DNA of 64,000 nucleotides. It comes from Heterobilharzia americana (taxonomy: Eukaryota; Platyhelminthes; Trematoda; Strigeidida; Schistosomatidae). The position numbers and the translations under genes were made by a program. The notes below the pieces were generated by a model that was not told the origin of the DNA, did not search any database, and saw only the letters and a program-made list of their open reading frames with translations. Each line of letters starts with the position of its first letter. Position 1 is the stretch's first letter. This document shows positions 58,500 to 64,000 of this stretch, in pieces. The DNA lies in assembly GCA_944470555.2 (NCBI GenBank), contig OX104134.1:72782678-72846677 (forward strand). Direction: 5' to 3'.

Positions 58500-59062
58500 G
58501 TATGTTTTTGCTTTCATCAGCTATTTGTCGAATTTTCCAGCGCAATCCAAAAGCATTCTTTGAAGTTGCAAGACGTTTATACCGACCAGAAGCAAAAGTA
58601 TGTGATTTACGCAACATAATTTTCAAAATTAGCCTACATTGGCTCATTATTTTATTAGGTTACTTCACGAAAAGGGCATACTGCTTAGACATTATACACA
58701 GGTAAAATGTATCTTATCTCTGTTTAACTCTATCTTTAGAATGTAGATAATCTAGAACGTTTATCTGGTTTACCAGAAGAGAAGTTGATTGAAGCTCATG
58801 GAACATTCAATACAGGACACTGCATTGACTGCAAGGAACAGTATGATTTCCAGTTCATGTTAGGTATTTCCGCTCATGGCAAACGATAAAGTTCTGTACG
58901 TGTTTCCAGGAAAAATTATGGCCAAAAAAATACCAGTGTGTGTCAAGTGCCAGGGCGTCGTGAAACCTGGTGAATAATAACTTTTTTATTGGCTTAATAC
59001 TTACAGATGTTGTATTTTTTGGAGAGGATATGCCCAAAATATTCTACAAAAACCTTTCCTCA
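58393..59062 (+). CDS. SIRT2: SIRT2-like NAD-dependent protein deacylase, partial (6 exons)
   Basis: Sirtuins remove acyl groups from lysines using NAD+. Exons 58,393-58,499, 58,541-58,597, 58,633-58,701, 58,740-58,863, 58,910-58,969 and 59,007-59,062 join in phase to about 157 residues. Visible in order: AGIPDFRS (NAD-binding loop), [62 protein letters not shown] with the catalytic His, two zinc Cys pairs (CIDC and CVKC), [15 protein letters not shown]. This is the class I pattern. The spacing of the zinc Cys and the VVFFGE motif resemble SIRT2/SIRT3. The opening GAGIS exon should be in or left of the gap. The GTSL and later exons are not seen before 61,100. Confidence 0.92.
58541..58597 (+). 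CDS. SIRT2: Sirtuin exon: [13 protein letters not shown]
   Basis: Nineteen codons, [19 protein letters not shown], between ttccag and gtatgt. Family: HPEPFFALAKELYPGQFK. The introns on each side are 41 and 35 bases. Confidence 0.92.
58633..58701 (+). CDS. SIRT2: Sirtuin exon: [19 protein letters not shown]
   Basis: Twenty-three codons from aaattag to gtaaaa, beginning [15 protein letters not shown]. Family: PTICHYFMRLLKDKGLLLRCYTQ. An internal attag 33 bases further on is not used, because only this start preserves the motif. Confidence 0.92.
58740..58863 (+). CDS. SIRT2: Sirtuin exon: [16 protein letters not shown], first zinc Cys pair
   Basis: From ctttag to gtattt. Encodes [20 protein letters not shown], then [17 protein letters not shown]. 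Contains the catalytic His of HGTF and the first CxxC zinc pair. Leaves in phase 1. Confidence 0.94.
58910..58969 (+). CDS. SIRT2: Sirtuin exon: second zinc Cys pair
   Basis: From ttccag to gtgaat. Encodes [19 protein letters not shown] with the second CxxC pair. Phase 1 in and out. Confidence 0.92.
59007..59062 (+). CDS. SIRT2: Sirtuin exon: [10 protein letters not shown]
   Basis: From ttacag to gtaagt. Encodes [19 protein letters not shown], matching DIVFFGESLPARFF of SIRT2. Leaves in phase 0. No later exon recognised within the window. Confidence 0.92.
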
Positions 59063-61116
59063 GTAAGTCTGGTTTTTATTTTACTTCTTGATCCTGGCCT
59101 TCTTATACAAAATTTTGAAGAGTCCCTAAAAGAAGATGGTCTGTGCTAAATTTACCTGTGACTTAAAAAGTGATGTAAGTGAACCAGCAATGTTGCATTG
59201 CGAGACTAAACGAACACGACTGAAGTTTAGAGACTAGTGTCTATAGAAAACCTTTCCATTTGAATCGCTATTTAGACTTCAAATCCTCTCATCCCATCTC
59301 GGTTAAAGTAGGCTTAGTTAAATGCTTAAGTGATTGGGCGGAAAAGCCTACTTATGGCCTGGGCTATTTTATACTGGATTCTGTTTACTTCACTGACCAT
59401 ACTTAGAAAAAATGATGTATGTAGTTATCTGAAGTAACTTCTATCAATTGTACAAAGTGAAAAACCGATTATCTTTGTGTAGTGAAACTTTACCAGCCAA
59501 AATTGTAAAACTGGTTTAAGTATATAATCATGCCTGTGAACTCCTCTGTCCTTGTATTCGCAAGAATAAATTGTCAAAAACCGTTCACTGAAAGCACTAA
59601 TGATTGTAAACCCGTGGAAACAGTTTTTCAAATGTAGCACGAAACGTTAGTGGTATAAAAATAGGAATTACTATTTCACAGTCTTTTAATGCGGGAGATT
59701 TTAGGAAATTTTTATGTAAATTACTGTTTAATTCAGTTAAAATTAATACTGTCGATATGTCACAAAAAGCCTCCATTCAGTCTTCAAAGCCCCCATTGTT
59801 TTAAAGGTAAGTTATTAAAATGTACTCCACTATTTTGAGAATTCTAAAGACGTCATTGATGAAAAGTGTCATTCTATCTGACAAAGGTTACAAACACTAA
59901 GCGTTTCAACATGTGGCTGCGGGAGTGGTTTCAGGAGACCATGAATACCTTTCGATTGGGTTAATGCTTTCGTATGATCCGCAGAAATGGAAAAAGTTGA
60001 CCGTCATGTGAAATCGGTAAAAGGAAGTGTTAGAGGCGCCTAATTCCTAAGAAAACTAATCTATAATATGTATATATTATCACTGTAAAACCTAAACCTT
60101 ATTTTTCGCGCCGTTTTTGGACCATGCAACGCTACTTATCTTTACCGCGGTTTAGGATACTCAAACTCTGACTGGTCCATTTTACACTTTTAATATGCTT
60201 TTATGTTTTCCTCGGCCAAGGATATTTAAGTATATATAAACAACTGATCTTTCAGCCATAATTTCACTATTCGGTTGAAGCAAATATATCTTTAATCTTA
60301 TTGTCTTCTTTTTCTGGTGTCAGCTGAATATCATGTTGAGAAGTTATTTTTCTATCGTTAGTCGAAACGTGCGTTGTAGATTTCACTGCTAGCCACTGTC
60401 CATCATCACTAAACAGGGACTTCATAGTTTAATAGCATATCTTAGTTTGACCACCCTCAACATTTCTGCAAACTATTCCTACTTTAGTGATATCACTTAT
60501 CGAAGTAGGTGTAAAGTTTATGCCTAGCGATCCTAGTCTTTGCAGGTTATTAATTTTTCAACACTGGTATGATGGTTCCATCAAAATAGATTACGTTTCA
60601 TATTTATCTGTGATCGAACACCTTTGCCATTATCATTTTGTCTGTTTGTAGTAGCCGTCTCACAATCATGATATGACACAGAGTTGACTACTGCACTATC
60701 TAGTAGCCATAGGATAGGCAATCGTTTCTCTGTGTCGTCGCAAATTTAGCCGGTAAGGATGGTGTCATACGATTATACAGGTATGAATACTTACAGTCTT
60801 ATCTGAATCAGTCAGTTTACGAAGGATTTTTTCTACCTTCCATAAAAAGAATTAGGTAAATAAGCATCATTAGGCGATCTGGTTGTGGTGAACATTTAAT
60901 ATACTAGTTCCAAGATCATTGTTTCATGTGTTACCAGTTGAAGTATGGTGTTTTGAAAGAGTCTACATGTAGCTGCAGCGATCAATAAAGTTAGTATAAC
61001 AATAGAGGAATTTTAGACCCCACGCTCTTCCAAGGAACTATGTTTTAAAAAGGACTTACCACTGGAAAGTGAAACTTTAAGAGCTGTCAAGTAAGTTAGT
61101 TTTTTGCAATGTTTTA
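59063..61116. other. Probable sirtuin intron, nothing recognised
   Basis: No sirtuin GTSL-type exon, no repeat match. The RTE copy begins at its right end. Confidence 0.55.
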
Positions 61117-61792
61117 AAACAACATGCCGTGTCCGACCGATAGCTGCTACCTTGACGTGGTGGTCGGGCTTGCATATCACAATGACCCAAAGAGCTATGC
61201 TGGTGGAACGCTTGTTCCCTCGAGGTCCTACCATACCAGAAAGGTCTGTTGGATAGTGGTTGGACGAAAGGGAGTTACCCTTATAGTGTAAATTGCTACA
61301 CTATGATGGGGGTCTGAGGGCGAAGTCATACTGCTGCTAGCTGGACGGGGTGTGACAGCAGTGCAATACTGATGCTGCCTTCTCAGTGGAAGGGCAAGGG
61401 TTAGAAAAGGTCGGCTCCAAAAATAACACACTCCACTATGCCCCACAGTCTGCCGGGCCAGCGGTGTTGCTTCATTTGTCCTTTCTTCTCCACCATCCGG
61501 TCCCAAAACAACAAAAAATCAAAATAATCATACTCAAAAGGCTACGTGTGAAAGTCCTCAAGCAAGATGTCCGATGGGCTCTGCGGTCACACAAATCTCT
61601 TTTAGGTACCTTAAGAAGAAATTGCCTACCACGGTGTGGGCAGCCGGGAAGTGTCGATCGCCCTCATAACTCTGTCAGCACTCAAGTTTCCTCAGACTGT
61701 TATCCACCTCCCTCCTTATTACCACCTAATCTTTCTTCACGTCTCCCAATTAACAATACTACATCATCTTTAGCATCCTTGGTCTCCTTAAA

Positions 61793-62149
61793 CCACACTC
61801 CAAATTACATATTGGAGCCTTCAATGTCCGCACCCTCCGTCAAATTGGCCAACAGGCTTCGTTAGCAAAGACTCTAGCAACTCGGGCCATGGATGTGTGC
61901 TGTTTTTGTGAGACACGCATACAGGATCCAAGTGTGGTTATTCACCTGACCTCTCCTGACCAATCTGGTGAATCCGCAAAGTTCACCCTTCTAGTTTCTG
62001 GAGATTCGATAGCTAGCTCGCGTGGTCTTGCAGGTGTAGGTATAGGTATAACATTAAGTACCAGGGCAGAAAACCCACTACTAGACTGGATCCCAGTTGA
62101 TAGTAACCTGTGCGCTGGCTGTCCAGCTGAACGGGTCAGTGAGGAGTGA
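61793..62149 (+). pseudogene. RTE-type endonuclease N-part, frameshifted
   Basis: Reads IGAFNVRTLRQIGQQASLAK, MDVCCFCETRIQDPSVVIHL, GLAGVGIGITLSTRAE and LDWIPVDSNLCAG, then ends early at a TGA because of a small indel near 62,120. The continuation in the frame of the reverse transcriptase begins VQLNGSVR. Recently broken, since no other damage is seen. Confidence 0.8.
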
Positions 62150-64000
62150 AAGGAATATTGAAACTCACCGTCGTCTCTTTGTAATCTCTGCTTTAGCACC
62201 CACTGACTGTAGTTTGGAAGAAGTGAAGGACGAATTCTACCGTAGACTGTCTAGCCTCCTCTCGAAAGCCAAGCGTTCGGATGTGGTGGTTGTTGCAGGT
62301 GACTTCAATGGACAGGTGAGTAGACTGAGTGAGGGAGAAAGGCACTTAGGTGACACTTTCGGAATCCTGGCTGGAAGCACAGATAACAGTGATCGCCTAC
62401 CACAGCTATGCTCAGATAACCGCCTATTTCTGGCTAGCACAAATTTCAGACACAGACAAAGACACTGTCTGACGTGGCGTCCACTGAGCTCAACTCAGCG
62501 ATGGGCCCAGATAGACCGCCCCTTCTGGAGTACGTACTTGGATAGCGACCACACGTTGGTCCGAGTGCGTATATGTCTGCGTCTGAATGGACGTAGGAAA
62601 CATTTGGCAACAAAACCACTACGAGTTCTGCTGGACAACGAAAACACCAAAGCCGTGTTCAGTGAGAAGTTGGCTAGGCAGTTATCGGAACAAAAGACTG
62701 TCACTCATCCAGAAGAAGCTTGGTGCCATCTTCAGTCTACTGTAAAAGCAGCACTGGAGACTGTAGCCGACTCCAAGATAATGGCTAAAAAGAGCCAGTG
62801 GATATCAGCAGCTTCTTCCAAACTAATGGATGCACGTGAATGCATCCCTGCAGGCTCTGAGTACAATGAAGAGCGAGCGCAACTTAAAAATAAACTGACG
62901 AAAAGTCTGCGCAACGATCGTGAACAGTGGTGGGCAGCAAAGGCTAAAGAGATGGAAAAGGCAGCGGCGATCGGTAACAGTAGACAGTTATTTAGACTTA
63001 TTAAGGAGACTGGGGGGAAATGGTCAACAACAGTTAGTGAGGTTATAGCGGAGAAGGACGGATCGGCGATTCACTCGCAGGGAAGGCGACTGGGACGATG
63101 GGCAGAACACTTTGAGGAACAGTTTAACTGGCCTCCAGCCACCATTGCGCTGCCCGCTATCCAGTCGGACCCTGAATGGGACATAGAGACAGGTCCCCCA
63201 ACACTAGAAGAAGTTGAGAAAGCGGTAGGTAGCCTGAAACGGGGAAGGGCAGCAGGACCAGACGGACTACCTGCTGAGGTATACAAGAATGGTGGTAGAG
63301 TTCTCTTAGTCAGGCTAACGGAAGTGTTAGCCAGTATATGGGAATCAAATACGATCCCCTCCGACTGGTCTAAGTCACTCATTATCCCAGTCTTCAAGAA
63401 AGGCGAGAAGTCCTCTTGTGATAACCACAGAGGAATCAGCCTGACAAACATAGTGTCTAAGATCCTAAGTTCTATAATTCTCCGACGCCTGAGTGGAGCT
63501 CGGGAACAGCAAGCCCGAGAAAACCAGGCAGGCTTTAGACCTGGCCGTGGATGTATCGACCAAATATTCACACTGCGCCAGGTCCTGGAACATAGGCATG
63601 CTTACAGACGCCCGACAATAGCTGTATTTCTCGACCTGAAGGCGGCATTTGACTCCGTTGATCGAGAAGTCTTATGGCAGTGTCTGTCACTGAAAGGCGT
63701 GCCTAGTAAGTACATCACCTTATTGAAAGCTCTCTACTCGAACACTTGTGGGCATGTTAGAGCCTATGGTGAGTTGTCCAGGGAGCTATACTCATCAAGT
63801 GGTGTCCGTCAAGGATGCCCACTATCCCCATTCTTATTTAATTTTATCATAGATATTCTTATGGAGGTTTCCCTCTCGTCACCTAATTACAAAGACGTTG
63901 ACCGGATCACAGGTGAATTTTCCTTAGATCTAGAATATGCAGATGACATAGTCCTGTTAGGTGAAGACGCTGACAAGATGCAGAGTCTTCTGAACACTTT
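62111..64000 (+). CDS. RTE-type endonuclease C-part plus reverse transcriptase (open to window edge)
   Basis: About 620 codons without a stop. The endonuclease end shows VVVAGDFNGQVSRLS, STNFRHRQRHCLTWR and LDSDHTLVRVR. A linker has EYNEERAQLKNKL and WWAAKAKEMEKAAAIGNSRQ. The reverse transcriptase shows GRAAGPDGLPAE, SLIIPVFKKGEKSSCDNHRG, QAGFRPGRGCIDQIFTLRQ, VFLDLKAAFDSVDREVLWQ, SSGVRQGCPLSPFLFNF and the catalytic YADDIVLLGEDADKM. All catalytic Asp positions I can recognise are intact, so the copy looks young. The start of translation cannot be fixed because the endonuclease N-part is in another frame. Confidence 0.92.

Larger units (their letters stand above)
61117..64000 (+). mobile_element. 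RTE-type non-LTR retrotransposon (family A), runs off the window
   Basis: A 5' leader of about 670 bases (61,117-61,790) is followed by an apurinic-type endonuclease beginning IGAFNVRTLRQIGQQASLAK and containing CCFCETRIQDPS. The endonuclease is broken by a small indel near 62,110-62,130, where the frame passes from VDSNLCAG to VQLNGSVRSERN. From there one frame stays open to base 64,000. The leader also occurs as a fragment at 29.9 kb. The 3' end is outside the window. Confidence 0.9.

Overview
The window is AT-rich, intron-rich animal DNA from a flatworm. It is most likely a schistosome: it has very short introns in one gene, several copies of an Sm-alpha-like SINE carrying a hammerhead-ribozyme core, and two families of RTE-type non-LTR retrotransposons. 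No database search was possible. The organism and gene names rest on motif recognition and on agreement of splice phases.

The main content is a mechanosensitive channel gene of the Piezo family. A middle segment of 19 exons lies on the + strand from 13,258 to 57,094 (about 1,480 codons, from the blade helices into the long disordered cytoplasmic loop). The C-terminal part lies on the opposite strand, as five exons read leftwards from 10,886 to 3,821 (about 300 codons: the conserved VDVYIYMFL helix, the anchor and the PRGQ segment). The two sets do not overlap in the protein. Read as one protein, the minus-strand exons follow the plus-strand exons. They are separated by a run of exactly 500 N (11,870-12,369), and a second run of exactly 500 N follows at 57,782-58,281. 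The simplest reading is one Piezo gene whose contig was placed in the wrong orientation. A real inversion that broke the gene is the alternative.

To the right of the second gap, a SIRT2-like NAD-dependent deacylase runs on the + strand in six short exons (58,393-59,062). Five introns of only 35 to 46 bases separate them. Its first and last exons are not visible. From about 61,117 to the window edge lies an RTE-type element whose reverse transcriptase frame stays open to base 64,000.

The introns hold most of the repeat content. There are 5'-truncated or broken RTE copies (about 0.7, 14, 18, 20.5, 30, 35 and 52-55 kb), a second RTE-type family at 21.7-25.0 kb, SINEs at 6.3, 19.5, 36.9, 38.1 and 46.1 kb, and microsatellites. 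There are also several inverted repeats. The most notable is a pair of roughly 0.9-1.1 kb inverted copies at 30.4-31.2 and 41.0-42.0 kb. They sit in two introns of Piezo and bracket four exons, so the pre-mRNA could fold into a long hairpin around them.

Piezo and the sirtuin are ordinary eukaryotic genes with no operon-type link. I saw no tRNA or rRNA gene, no CRISPR array and no bacterial feature.
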